Shown piece after piece: positions 9,600 to 18,495 of a stretch of DNA of 64,000 nt; position 1 is the first letter of the stretch; the number at the start of each line of letters is the position of its first letter. The notes beneath the pieces were generated by a model. It was not told where the DNA came from. It saw only the letters and a program-made list of their open reading frames with translations, and did not search any database. Source of the DNA: Lachnospiraceae bacterium JC7. Its GTDB lineage: Bacteria > Bacillota > Clostridia > Lachnospirales > Lachnospiraceae. The translations under genes and the position numbers were made by a program. The DNA is taken from contig ALYD01000010.1 in the NCBI GenBank assembly GCA_000513555.1, forward strand, positions 1 to 64,000, read 5' to 3'.

Positions 9600-10922
9600 A
9601 TGCCTGAATATGCAGACTATATCATCATATCTGATTGCATTTTCGATTCAGTTTCAGATACCCCGTATAAAGGATTTATCGCAATCAAAGGTAACAGTAT
9701 CTTAGATATTTCTGAAGGTGATTACCTTGATCAATATAAATGTGAAGACACGATTCTGATTCATTCAAAAGAAAAAACTGTTATGGCCGGAGCCGTTGAT
9801 GTACACTGTTTTTTTGCAGGATATGCAGGGAAACATTATCAAAAAATACATGACATGCCGGATACGGAGCCTTCGCCGGAACTCCTGAAAAATATACTTA
9901 ATGACAAAGACTTTATAATTCCATTTTTCAAAAATCATATGAAGATGCTAAACAGTAAAGGCATCACCACAATTAAAGAAATGGGATTTGACGATTACTA
10001 TGGATTTACTGATTCTTTGGAAAAAATGGAGGCTGACCATGATCTTACTGTTAGGTTCAATTTTATGAGTCAGCCTGTACTTGAAGCAATGAACATAAAT
10101 TACGGTTTATCCATGAGGAACAAATTTAATTCCGATCTGGTGAAGTTTTCCGGATTCAACATGATGACTGACGGTTCAGTAAGTGATCATGAAGCCGATC
10201 TTAAACAGCCTTATTCGGATTCGTATTCAACCTGCCATTTGAATATAGAATGGAACGGCATCGAGAAAGATGTGCTTACAGCCGATGAACATGATTTTCG
10301 TTTTTCTCTTCATGCCCAGGGAGATGCCGCCATTGCCAAATGCATTGGTATCTTGAATAAATGTAAAAAAGATCGTAATGGCAAACTTATAAACAGGCAT
10401 AGCATGACCGATCTGGAATTATCCGATCCATCTGATCTTGCTGAAATGGGAAGGTTGAATATAGTCGGTGAAATATATCCTCAGATACAGTCTTTGTATG
10501 ATAGAGCCGGTAAACTCGATATGATCGAAAAAAGGCTTGGGGAATGGAGAAGCATCAATTACTGGAACAGGCGATACATGCTGGATCATGGAATGATACT
10601 CAGCTGTGGAACTGATCTTCCGTTACTTATGGACAACATACCGGAATCCATATACCATGCAGTATATGGTATGTTTCCGGATTCTGATATTCCATTCAAT
10701 GAATCCAATATGATGACCGTTTCAGAATTATTAAAAGCCTGGACCTACGGAGGTGCTTACAATCTTTCGATGGAAAACATTATCGGAACCTTAGAAAAAG
10801 GGAAACGGGCAGATATAGTTATATTCGACGGAAACCTGTTTGAGACTGATCTTAAAGCGGTTAAAAACATATCTGTAGAAACCACCATCTTTGACGGAAA
10901 GATAGTTTATCAAAAACAATAA
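9600..10922 (+). CDS. Amidohydrolase family 3 (YtcJ-like) protein, altered metal site
   Basis: A 440-residue protein with the YtcJ-like layout: a small beta domain at each end (C-terminal GTLEKGKRADIVIFDGNLFE) around a TIM barrel. HAQGDAAI near residue 240 and SCGTDLPLL near residue 340 are recognisable metal-site motifs. The first motif reads VDVHCFFAG where relatives have D-x-H-x-H, so the second metal-binding His is replaced by Phe. It may be a one-metal or non-hydrolytic variant. GGAGG precedes the ATG and a strong terminator follows. Substrate unknown. It is divergent from frlA, but no functional link is shown. Confidence 0.75.
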   Translation: MPEYADYIIISDCIFDSVSDTPYKGFIAIKGNSILDISEGDYLDQYKCEDTILIHSKEKTVMAGAVDVHCFFAGYAGKHYQKIHDMPDTEPSPELLKNILNDKDFIIPFFKNHMKMLNSKGITTIKEMGFDDYYGFTDSLEKMEADHDLTVRFNFMSQPVLEAMNINYGLSMRNKFNSDLVKFSGFNMMTDGSVSDHEADLKQPYSDSYSTCHLNIEWNGIEKDVLTADEHDFRFSLHAQGDAAIAKCIGILNKCKKDRNGKLINRHSMTDLELSDPSDLAEMGRLNIVGEIYPQIQSLYDRAGKLDMIEKRLGEWRSINYWNRRYMLDHGMILSCGTDLPLLMDNIPESIYHAVYGMFPDSDIPFNESNMMTVSELLKAWTYGGAYNLSMENIIGTLEKGKRADIVIFDGNLFETDLKAVKNISVETTIFDGKIVYQKQ

Positions 10923-10960
10923 TGTGAGTTTCCTACTGAAATCATAGAATCAACTCCATA

Positions 10961-11000
10961 AAAAAACGAAGCGTTAACTTGTGATTAACGCTTCGTTTTT
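10961..11000. terminator. Bidirectional intrinsic terminator
   Basis: A perfect 15-bp stem (10963-10977 with 10985-10999) and 7-nt loop, flanked by A- and T-runs. It ends the amidohydrolase gene on the plus strand and the convergent GNAT gene on the minus strand. Confidence 0.85.
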
Positions 11001-11031
11001 GCACATCTTTTACTTCTTACTATTCTCACAA

Positions 11032-11514
11032 TTAATCATAACCGTACTTCCTATCTGATAATTCCATTTCGTTTTCCATTTTCAGAAACCCATAGCTTTC
11101 ATAAAGCGGTCGTCCCATTCTTGTAGATTCTAAAGATATTGCATGTATCCCCTTCTTTTCAGCATCTTTTATGAGCAGATCAAGTATCCTTGTAGCTATT
11201 CCGAGCCTTCTGTAATCTGGTCTGACATATATATTCATTATATATGCCTTTCGACCTGAAGGATTATGGTATGTCGGCATCACACTATAGTAACTCACAC
11301 CGCCTGCTCCAACCCAGGAATCGTTATCAAAAACAAGATAAGCGGTATGTTTATCATCGTCCAATGAATTAATATAATATTCTTCAGTTTTCTGTTCTAC
11401 TTCATCCATATCCGTATCATCATCCAGTTCATTGGCTGCCCTCAACACTTCTATCCTCGTTTTAACCAGTGTCTTTAAATCACATATCGTTGCCTTCCTG
11501 TAGATAAGATTCAT
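11032..11514 (-). CDS. GNAT-family N-acetyltransferase
   Basis: A 160-residue single-domain GNAT enzyme. Acetyl-CoA binding motif A is visible as VRPDYRRLGIATRILDLLIKDA, followed by SLESTRMGRPLYESYGF of motif B. It transfers an acetyl group to an amine on an unknown acceptor. It stands alone, convergent with the amidohydrolase gene and sharing its terminator. No substrate can be inferred. Confidence 0.85.
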   Translation of the reverse strand: MNLIYRKATICDLKTLVKTRIEVLRAANELDDDTDMDEVEQKTEEYYINSLDDDKHTAYLVFDNDSWVGAGGVSYYSVMPTYHNPSGRKAYIMNIYVRPDYRRLGIATRILDLLIKDAEKKGIHAISLESTRMGRPLYESYGFLKMENEMELSDRKYGYD

Positions 11515-11707
11515 GAACCTATTCCTCCGGAGTTACTGATTTTCAGAATCATTCTAAGCGTTGTATAGATAAAAATAAAGCCCGTGAAAACTTATTATGG
11601 ACAATTCCTAGGAGGGGTACTATCATAAAAGCTAGAGTTAGTTATATCTAACCGTAAATGTAATGCTACCAATCAGAAGGTCAAGATCAACATGGAGGGA
11701 AAAGCAA

Positions 11708-12505
11708 ATGGAACTGCAATTAGGAGATGTTCAAACGACAGCATTGATACCGCTTGCAGTAAAGGCAAGTGAGACTTTAAGAGAGAATCCTCGTATCAGG
11801 GATCCAAAGGCAGTAGAAATAATTCAATATCTGAATATCGATACAAAACCATACGACAAGTTCATGTCACATGAAGGGGTGATCGCTCGTACGATCATGC
11901 TGGATAAGCAGCTAAAGGAAATAATTCAGGAACATCCGGATACAGTGATAGTCAATATAGGCGCAGGTTTTGATAACAGATTTTCGCGTGTTGACAACGG
12001 AAAGATATTGTGGTTCGACCTTGATCTGCCCGATGCAATCAGAGTACGAAAAAAAGCATTTCCTGACCATGAGCGCGTGACTATGATACCGTGCGATGCT
12101 CTGAAAAGTGAATGGATCTCCGAAGTAAAAAGTTCTCTTCGCGGGAGAAAATCCAAGCCGGTCTTTATTGCAGAGGGACTGTTTATGTATCTTACATTTG
12201 ACCAGATAAGAACACTTCTTGAAAATCTGAAAGAAGGTTTTACTGAAGGCGGGACTCTTATTGCAGAGCAAAACAATAAAATGCTGGTAAAAAACGAAAA
12301 GTTTCATGATACTGTTAAAAACACTAATGCTCATTTCGTCTCCGGAACAGATTCCGCACAGGAGATAGCTGATCTTACAGATGGAATAAGCCTTGTGGAG
12401 GAACACAGTATCAATGAAGAGATGAGAAAATACAGTCTATTCGGAAAACTCTTTGCACTGCTGTTTCCAAAAATGAATGATCGATGGGCGACATTTACAT
12501 GGTAA
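11708..12505 (+). CDS. Class I SAM methyltransferase, LCM/Ppm1-like family
   Basis: Chosen as 265 residues from the ATG at 11708, which has GGAGGGA 7 nt upstream; a 15-codon extension lacks such a site. The protein begins with TTALIPLAVKASETLRENPRI, has the SAM-binding VNIGAGFDNRFSRVD, and later FIAEGLFMYLTFDQIRTLL. This is the pattern of the bacterial LCM-fold O-methyltransferases related to leucine carboxyl methyltransferase and tetracenomycin-type enzymes. The acceptor is unknown and no biosynthetic cluster surrounds it. A 15-bp hairpin terminator follows directly. Confidence 0.82.
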   Translation: MELQLGDVQTTALIPLAVKASETLRENPRIRDPKAVEIIQYLNIDTKPYDKFMSHEGVIARTIMLDKQLKEIIQEHPDTVIVNIGAGFDNRFSRVDNGKILWFDLDLPDAIRVRKKAFPDHERVTMIPCDALKSEWISEVKSSLRGRKSKPVFIAEGLFMYLTFDQIRTLLENLKEGFTEGGTLIAEQNNKMLVKNEKFHDTVKNTNAHFVSGTDSAQEIADLTDGISLVEEHSINEEMRKYSLFGKLFALLFPKMNDRWATFTW

Positions 12506-12520
12506 AAAAAATATATTTTC

Positions 12521-12561
12521 ATACCCTGAAGATAGCCTAGAACTATCTTCAGGGTATTTCC
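12521..12561 (+). terminator. Intrinsic terminator of the methyltransferase gene
   Basis: Arms 12521-12535 and 12543-12557 form a perfect 15-bp stem with a 7-nt loop, 16 bp after the stop codon. The T-tract is short, so efficiency is uncertain. Confidence 0.65.
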
Positions 12562-12654
12562 TGGTTTTATCCGTAAATCGTACCGATTATCGTCTCGATA
12601 TCCGGGATTACAAAGGGGGAAATGCTCCCGAACTTGACTTTGGATTCTTTAGAT

Positions 12655-13575
12655 TCAATACTTCCAGTTCTTTGGATGCTTGACTTCTTCAACAATATCA
12701 AAATACAGCTTCTCCGCATCAGCAAATCCGCCTACACGGCGTGTAAGAAAACCATGCCTTGTTCCCAAAAGTCTCTTACAGGTTACTGAAACACCGGCAC
12801 GAATAAGCATATATGCAAATCTTTCACCTTCTTCTGCGAGACTGTCTGTTTCGCCTGTACATATCAGGAAAGGATTAAGTCCCTGAAGCTGTTCTTCTGT
12901 TGCAAATATCGGAGATATCCTCCAATCAGTCTTATCTCTGTCACCTGCATACCACTCGTTATACATAACTCCACGCTTTTGAAGTTCGATAGCTTCAGGT
13001 GCTGCATCCGGTCCAAGCTTGGCTATAGGATCAGTTGCAAGGTCCAAAGGAGGATATGCCAGGCAGGTTCTTGCGATTTTAAAATCAGGTTTCTCTCCCA
13101 TTCTTTCCTTCTCATGATTCATGATAGTGATGACCGTGGCCATATTGGCACCCGCACTCTCACCGCTAAGAATGATTTTTTCAGGGTCAATGTCAAACTC
13201 CTCAGCATGCTCATACACATACTTCACTACCGAGTAGCCCTCTTCAACTGCATAAGGAAAAACCTCTTCCGGCGCAGGTCTGTAATCAACATCAACCACG
13301 AGACACCCTGTATTGCAGGCCAGAACATGTGCATAATTCACATCCTGTCCCCGATACGGCTTAACAAATCCGCCTCCATGAAGCTTTATGATTACAGGAC
13401 CATATGACTCCATCCCCTCCGGTTCGAAGATATGAACCCTGACAGGTTCCTTACCCTCACGTTCAATAAACTTTTCATATTCTCTTTTCACAGGGAATGC
13501 CTTTATGATATCCTCATCCGGTTCGATTCCGTGTGCGCTGCCTCTTACTTTGCTAAGCGCATCATTATTTTCCAC
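12655..13575 (-). CDS. Alpha/beta hydrolase, hormone-sensitive lipase-like esterase
   Basis: A 306-residue esterase of the HSL (family IV) type. It shows the oxyanion motif HGGGF near residue 65, the nucleophile elbow GESAGAN near residue 148, and a late RHGFL that supplies the catalytic His. The likely acid is in TGETDSLAEEGERF. Translation appears to start at a GTG with GAGGAG upstream. It lies 44 bp downstream of the anion permease gene on the same strand, so the two are probably cotranscribed; the esterase might release an acid that the permease imports, or the reverse. No signal peptide is seen, so it should be cytoplasmic. Confidence 0.85.
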   Translation of the reverse strand: MENNDALSKVRGSAHGIEPDEDIIKAFPVKREYEKFIEREGKEPVRVHIFEPEGMESYGPVIIKLHGGGFVKPYRGQDVNYAHVLACNTGCLVVDVDYRPAPEEVFPYAVEEGYSVVKYVYEHAEEFDIDPEKIILSGESAGANMATVITIMNHEKERMGEKPDFKIARTCLAYPPLDLATDPIAKLGPDAAPEAIELQKRGVMYNEWYAGDRDKTDWRISPIFATEEQLQGLNPFLICTGETDSLAEEGERFAYMLIRAGVSVTCKRLLGTRHGFLTRRVGGFADAEKLYFDIVEEVKHPKNWKY

Positions 13576-13619
13576 TATTTTTTCTCCTCATTTCTTCATT
13601 CAACCGATACAGACTGTTA

Positions 13620-14912
13620 TCAGGCCATTACCGGGAAAATAGTCATTGTCCAGAAAACTGAAATGATACATCCGACTACTGCGAACAGAGTTCCGTGTTT
13701 GATCATGAACGGCACATCATATCCGCCGAGACCCATGATATAAGGTGTGGCTGATGTAGACATTGGCGTCATAAATGCTGTAAGGCAGGCAGCCTGAATA
13801 AGGATCATGAGACCTACCGGATTTCCGCCCATGGCAGCACATGTTGCTATGGCGATAGGATGAAAAATAAGCATCGTTCCTCTGTTTGACATGAACTGGG
13901 TAAGTATGAAAGGACATACGAAGAAAATAAATCCCAGAAGATAATTGCTGTTTCCGAAGCTTCCTACAAAACCGGAAATGACATTACCGATGAAATCACC
14001 CGCACCTGTTGCACTGAGTGCTCCGGCGATAGCATTGGAACCGACTATAAGGAAAAGGATTCGAAGCGGAAGTGCCTTGCCGGCCTCTGCAGGCTTCAAA
14101 ACATTGCAGAGCACCATAAGAAGTGCACCGATAACTGTTATACTCCAGCTGTCAAGTCCAAGCTGCTTACTGAACATAAGCGCCAGAGCATCTCCAAAGA
14201 AAATGACGATGGACGCATACTCCTGAAACTTTGTAAGTGTTGACTCACCGATCTTCTTAAGGGTCATATCCTGAGTTGAAACACTTGGTTCCATAGGTAA
14301 TCCCTTTACACAGAAAAGGCCAAAGTAAATTACTGAGAAAAGGAGCATCGGAAGTCTGGCTTTCATAGGATCGAGAAGACCTACGGTATAATCCATGTAG
14401 CCGTATGATTCGAGATATCCGTTCAGCTCAGCTGCTATCGTTGCTCCTGCACCAACAGGAAGAACACAGCAGGTCGCAATTATCGCTATACCTACAGGGA
14501 AAATGACCTTTGTAGGTGTAAGTCCTAACTCTTCAGCTGTTGCTATGAGCATAGGTGCTACTATAGAAAGAACTACGACCGGACTCTGGATGAACTGGGA
14601 AAGGATAACTCCGATAAGCACATAACCCATCACCATCTTTATGGCATTTCCCTTTGAAAGTCCCGAGATCTTTTTTGCCAGATTAACGCAGAACTGAGTT
14701 TTATTGAATCCGGCTGCAACTACACACATACCTCCGACCATGATAACATTTGAATTTGAAAAGTACCCCAGTGTTTTGTCAGGCGGCAGACATCCTGTCA
14801 GCATCATCAGCATCATAGATGTTAATGCAAAAACCGCAAGACTGTACTTACCGCTGCAATATCCTATGATGGTAAGTACAAATATTATGAAACAAATCGT
14901 CAAAAGACTCAT
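13620..14912 (-). CDS. SLC13/DASS-type anion permease
   Basis: A 430-residue polytopic membrane protein with about 11 segments. It resembles the divalent anion:Na+ symporter / ion transporter superfamily, with QFIQSPVVVLSIVAPMLIATAEELG in the first half and a repeat-related QFMSNRGTMLIFHPIAIATCAAMGG in the second. The ATG has GGAGG upstream. It is divergent from a LysR gene, which probably controls it, and is followed by an esterase gene. The substrate is probably a small carboxylate, but this is not shown. Confidence 0.78.
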   Translation of the reverse strand: MSLLTICFIIFVLTIIGYCSGKYSLAVFALTSMMLMMLTGCLPPDKTLGYFSNSNVIMVGGMCVVAAGFNKTQFCVNLAKKISGLSKGNAIKMVMGYVLIGVILSQFIQSPVVVLSIVAPMLIATAEELGLTPTKVIFPVGIAIIATCCVLPVGAGATIAAELNGYLESYGYMDYTVGLLDPMKARLPMLLFSVIYFGLFCVKGLPMEPSVSTQDMTLKKIGESTLTKFQEYASIVIFFGDALALMFSKQLGLDSWSITVIGALLMVLCNVLKPAEAGKALPLRILFLIVGSNAIAGALSATGAGDFIGNVISGFVGSFGNSNYLLGFIFFVCPFILTQFMSNRGTMLIFHPIAIATCAAMGGNPVGLMILIQAACLTAFMTPMSTSATPYIMGLGGYDVPFMIKHGTLFAVVGCIISVFWTMTIFPVMA

Positions 14913-14980
14913 TCAAAAGTCCCTCCTTCTTATTTCTGACAAGTCTCCGGATACCTATCATCTGTCTGATACTATACCCT

Positions 14981-15037
14981 TGTAATAAACATTACACAAA
15001 CGCATAATATTCATGTTATAATTACATTATGTAATGT
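14981..15037. promoter_or_regulatory. Candidate LysR binding region
   Basis: Two related inverted repeats lie in the divergent permease/LysR gap: TGTAAT-N4-ATTACA at 14981-14996 and ACATTA-TG-TAATGT at 15024-15037. Spaced dyads between divergent genes are usual for LysR-type control; binding is inferred. Confidence 0.5.
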
Positions 15038-15067
15038 TTTGCATCAAAAATAAGGCCGGCGAATACT

Positions 15068-15973
15068 ATGAATATAAGAGATTACGAATATATCATCACT
15101 ATAGCGGAACACCAGAGCATTACCAAGGCTGCTGCAGCCCTATATATCACTCAGTCCGCTTTGACCAAATTCCTGCAGCGCGCTGAGTCTGAACTGGGAA
15201 TACAGCTTTTCCTTCGTTCAGGGCACAAATTTCTACTCACTGATGCCGGAAGAGAATATGTGGAAACGGGTCGTGTGATCATGAAGCTGGATCACGAACT
15301 TATGAATAATCTTAGGAAAAAAGCGGATTCCAGACAGAAAGAAATACGTTTCGGTTTTGGAATGGGACGCGAGCAGTTTCTTTATACCCACGTCTTTCCG
15401 GAATTTATAAAGAATCACCCTGAGATCACTCTGAAGAATAAAGCAGATACCAGCCGGCATCTTAAAATGTATCTTGATAACGGTCTACTGGATATTGCCC
15501 TGGTTACAAATATCGACATAACTCCGGGATACAAGTTTATCCCCATCAAACAATGTTTCCTTTCACTGCTTGTACCCGGCGATTCTGATCTACTGAAAAA
15601 GGCACAGGTTATGGATGAGTATCCGTTTCCTGTAATATCTTTACTTGATTGTAAAAACGAGACCTTTGTATCTACATCTCCAACCACTCATTCCGGTTCC
15701 TATGCCGACAAACTTATGAATCAGTATATTCCCGATGCCCATCTGGCCATGGAAGTAAGTGACATAAGAAGTCTTTTTGAAGCTGTAAGATCCGGTTTCG
15801 GAATCGCCATTACTCTATCCTACGATTTAGTAGACAGTTCTCTTCAGTATTTGTCTATTAAAGAAGCGAACCCCATAGACGAAACCATACAACTGGTTTA
15901 CCGTTCTGATCTGGCCATGTCTGATTCCATGAAAGATCTCATAGACATAATAGTAAATGCTGATGACCGATAA
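15068..15973 (+). CDS. LysR-family transcriptional regulator
   Basis: A 301-residue LysR protein. The N-terminal helix-turn-helix reads QSITKAAAALYITQSALTKFLQRAE, followed by a linker helix and a periplasmic-binding-like effector domain from about residue 90. It is divergent from the SLC13-type permease and esterase genes with shared dyad motifs between them. It probably activates that pair in response to the transported compound. A strong terminator follows its stop. Confidence 0.9.
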   Translation: MNIRDYEYIITIAEHQSITKAAAALYITQSALTKFLQRAESELGIQLFLRSGHKFLLTDAGREYVETGRVIMKLDHELMNNLRKKADSRQKEIRFGFGMGREQFLYTHVFPEFIKNHPEITLKNKADTSRHLKMYLDNGLLDIALVTNIDITPGYKFIPIKQCFLSLLVPGDSDLLKKAQVMDEYPFPVISLLDCKNETFVSTSPTTHSGSYADKLMNQYIPDAHLAMEVSDIRSLFEAVRSGFGIAITLSYDLVDSSLQYLSIKEANPIDETIQLVYRSDLAMSDSMKDLIDIIVNADDR

Positions 15974-15988
15974 GTTATAGTTCTAAAA

Positions 15989-16034
15989 TAAAATGTCGTG
16001 GTCACCCGGTATACCCGGGTGTTCACGACATTTA
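15989..16034. terminator. Bidirectional intrinsic terminator
   Basis: Arms AAATGTCGTG and CACGACATTT enclose an inner CACCCGG/CCGGGTG stem. It lies between the convergent lysR and FMN-binding lipoprotein genes. Confidence 0.8.
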
Positions 16035-16040
16035 CTGATC

Positions 16041-17066
16041 TTATTTCACCTTAGCAAGAGCATTTTTGACAGCTTCTTTCAGCGCGTCAGATGTGACTGT
16101 CGCACCGGACACTGCATCGACCGCATCGATTTCTTCAGATGAAGATAATCCTATGAACTTTTCCGGAACAGCATCAATAGCCTTTGTTCCGATATTTGGT
16201 GTCTCACTATGAGAAATTACCTTTACATCACTGATCTTTCCATCGTTCACAGTTACCTTGACCTGTACTTCGCCTCCCAATCCCTTAGCGGTACCGATAT
16301 ATTCATTATCCGCTTTTTCAGTTTCTGCACTTTCTGCTTCTGCCGGCTTTTCGATACCGTAAAAGACATTGATAATTTCGATCGTCTTTGCTGCCACATC
16401 TGCTGACAATGCTGCGCATCTTGACTTTCTTCTAGGATCCTTACGTTCTTCAACTCCGGCCGCACTCATCCAGGTTCCCAGGGAATCCACACAGTTTACA
16501 GAAGGAGCAGTGGTATGAACATCATCATATTCGCCGTCATAGATCGGAAGAACCGTAGATGTATACCATGTCTGAAGCTCTTTCAAGACATCATCCTGAT
16601 TATCCTTTGGGATAAATAAGCTGATGGCAAGGGTAGCACCGCCGAGAGCGCCGCAATAGGAACCACAGGTGTATCCTGAATGTCCCAAAAATCCAATCTC
16701 CTGAGGAAACTGATTGTATGGATAGCCGTATTTCTCCGCCAAAACACCCAGAAAACCGTCAAAAACAGCTGCTCCGCAGCCTCCGAGCTTAAACCACTGT
16801 TCATATACCCTTGCCTGTACTTCCTTTTTATCAAGTTCATGCCATTCAAGGGGAAGGGTTATCGCAGGAATGTTGTTAGTCACATTATTCTCAACAGCAG
16901 TTGCTGATTCTGCGGCTGTTGCCGATTCTGCTGCAGCTGTTGTTGCTTCCGGCACCTGGGTCTCCTGACCACATCCTGTCAATGTCGGAACTGCCGCTAA
17001 AGCTGCTACTCCTACAAATGTTTTCCCTGCTTTGTGTAAAAATTCTCTTCTGGTAATCTCCTTCAT
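16041..17066 (-). CDS. Tat-exported lipoprotein with C_GCAxxG_C_C-like and FMN-binding domains
   Basis: A 341-residue protein. The N-terminus has a twin-arginine motif (TRREFL) and a lipobox ending at Cys32 (LTGC), so it is probably a folded lipoprotein outside the membrane. Residues about 80-240 contain GGCGAAVFDG, GYTCGSYCGALGGA and later NCVD and CAALSADVA, resembling the C_GCAxxG_C_C family of cysteine-rich, possibly metal- or heme-linked proteins. The C-terminal 90 residues are an FMN_bind domain with DAVSGATVTS, in which the Thr is normally flavinylated by ApbE. An extracytosolic redox role is likely. It is one of three FMN-binding lipoproteins in this window. No apbE is seen. Confidence 0.75.
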   Translation of the reverse strand: MKEITRREFLHKAGKTFVGVAALAAVPTLTGCGQETQVPEATTAAAESATAAESATAVENNVTNNIPAITLPLEWHELDKKEVQARVYEQWFKLGGCGAAVFDGFLGVLAEKYGYPYNQFPQEIGFLGHSGYTCGSYCGALGGATLAISLFIPKDNQDDVLKELQTWYTSTVLPIYDGEYDDVHTTAPSVNCVDSLGTWMSAAGVEERKDPRRKSRCAALSADVAAKTIEIINVFYGIEKPAEAESAETEKADNEYIGTAKGLGGEVQVKVTVNDGKISDVKVISHSETPNIGTKAIDAVPEKFIGLSSSEEIDAVDAVSGATVTSDALKEAVKNALAKVK

Positions 17067-17306
17067 TTTTTTATCTCCCTTAGTGTTGTTTTTGCAGCCT
17101 CAAGTACAAAATCAATGATTTCAAACATACCCCCTGCTCTTTTTTTATAACATTACTTTGACACCATAGGGTTATTCATATTCTTTATCGTTAGTCATCA
17201 GAAAAATATTCTTTTATATTTGGGGGCATTCACATAAAATAATCTTCTTAGATGTATAATTTATAAGTCACTATAGTTTACTCTGTATAAAAAATGGAGA
17301 TAAAGT

Positions 17307-17495
17307 ATGATTACAAGAAATGAAGCATTTGAGCTGTTGAAGAAATACAAGAGTAAAGGTTTTGCTGCAGGATGTTCCAGAGAAGTCATTGAACGTGGCG
17401 CAGCTCAGCTTGGCTGGGAACTGGATAAACTGCTCGATATGACCCTCCGGGCCATGGCGGCTACCGAAGATACCATTAAAGAAGAAATGCTTTGA
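17307..17495 (+). pseudogene. Shrunken HDIG-domain protein: N- and C-terminal ends fused, HD core missing
   Basis: A 62-residue open frame with a plausible ribosome binding site (GGAGATAAAGT before ATG). MITRNEAFELLKKY looks like the first residues of Clostridial HDIG-domain hydrolases. The remainder (KGFAAGCSREVIERG, then LGWELDKLLDMTLRAM) resembles their extreme C-terminus, normally more than 100 residues later. The metal-binding HD core is absent, as if removed by a clean in-frame deletion. It may still be expressed, but it cannot be a phosphohydrolase. The comparison is from memory of the family, so the relic call is moderate. Confidence 0.55.
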
Positions 17496-17529
17496 ACAAA
17501 CAATTCGACATGAGTTGCCCCATCGGATA

Positions 17530-18312
17530 TCAGGAATCCTTAAGCCACCTTTTGCGTGCTTCATAGTATTCTTCGATCCTGCGCCATAATGTATGAAGCT
17601 GTCTTTTATGTGTACAGAGTTTTTCATTGCAATTGGCACATTTTATAAACCCGTTTGTGTTTTCAGAAAACCGCTCAGAATGTCTGTAGAATGTGATCTC
17701 CCAGCGAATCAGTAACAGAAAAGAGATTACAAGCAGCGACCAGAGATAGCTTTTCCTGACAAAAAAGAGCGGTGTGAACATCATCGCATAATCCCAGTTA
17801 TATATTCTGCAGGTGCTGCAGCATTTGTTCTTCATAAACCATGTCTGAAATGGGCAGAAAAACAAAATACATATTACGTCACATACTGAATATGCACTGC
17901 ACAGCAGTACCATGAAACCATCATCCAGCAGACCCGTCATATGTAGCGCCCCAAATACCATATTAAACGCTATCCATGTCATAAGAATAAGCACAGTAGC
18001 ATTGTTATCCTGAATAATGATGTCTGTCTCGCCTGTTTTTATGTAATTAGATGCAAATTGTTTTTGACAACCGGGACTTTCAAGTTTTGATGGAAAAAAT
18101 CTAAAAATCATTTCCAAAACAAAAACTATCCATACAATGGAAATGATCACCGGGGCCTCTTCCAGACGGCTTATCATTGTCTCCTGTCCTTTAAACTTAC
18201 TTAAAATATAGAAAACAAGAAGGGAAATAAAGATAGCAAAACGATATATCAGGCGTATATAATGTAAAACACTGACCTTGGTTAATCTGATTTTCCTGTT
18301 TGTATTTTTCAT
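17530..18312 (-). CDS. Unrecognised polytopic membrane protein with zinc-finger-like cysteines
   Basis: About 260 residues from an ATG at 18312; a TTG two codons earlier also opens the frame. It has five or six hydrophobic segments. A cytoplasmic-looking KCCSTCRIYNWDYAMMF and a C-terminal IKCANCNEKLCTHKR contain paired cysteines suggestive of metal binding. The C-terminal tail is basic and aromatic. It stands alone with no clear terminator or partner. The function is unknown. Confidence 0.7.
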   Translation of the reverse strand: MKNTNRKIRLTKVSVLHYIRLIYRFAIFISLLVFYILSKFKGQETMISRLEEAPVIISIVWIVFVLEMIFRFFPSKLESPGCQKQFASNYIKTGETDIIIQDNNATVLILMTWIAFNMVFGALHMTGLLDDGFMVLLCSAYSVCDVICILFFCPFQTWFMKNKCCSTCRIYNWDYAMMFTPLFFVRKSYLWSLLVISFLLLIRWEITFYRHSERFSENTNGFIKCANCNEKLCTHKRQLHTLWRRIEEYYEARKRWLKDS

Positions 18313-18495
18313 AAACAATGGTATTGTCCTATACTCTTGGGGTGCTTTTATAGATTTATCTTAACTACAATTATAAGACATGGTGTCAAAAGGGGACAGC
18401 ACAAACTGCTATTTCTTTTTCACACACGTTCTTTTCTGATCCCGGTATCGGAATATCGTACAAACGACTTAACAGTAATATAGCGAGGTTGATAT

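Noticed and set aside
12477-12683. 68-codon plus-strand ORF after the methyltransferase
   Set aside because: It overlaps the methyltransferase end and the terminator hairpin, with no ribosome binding site or recognisable sequence.
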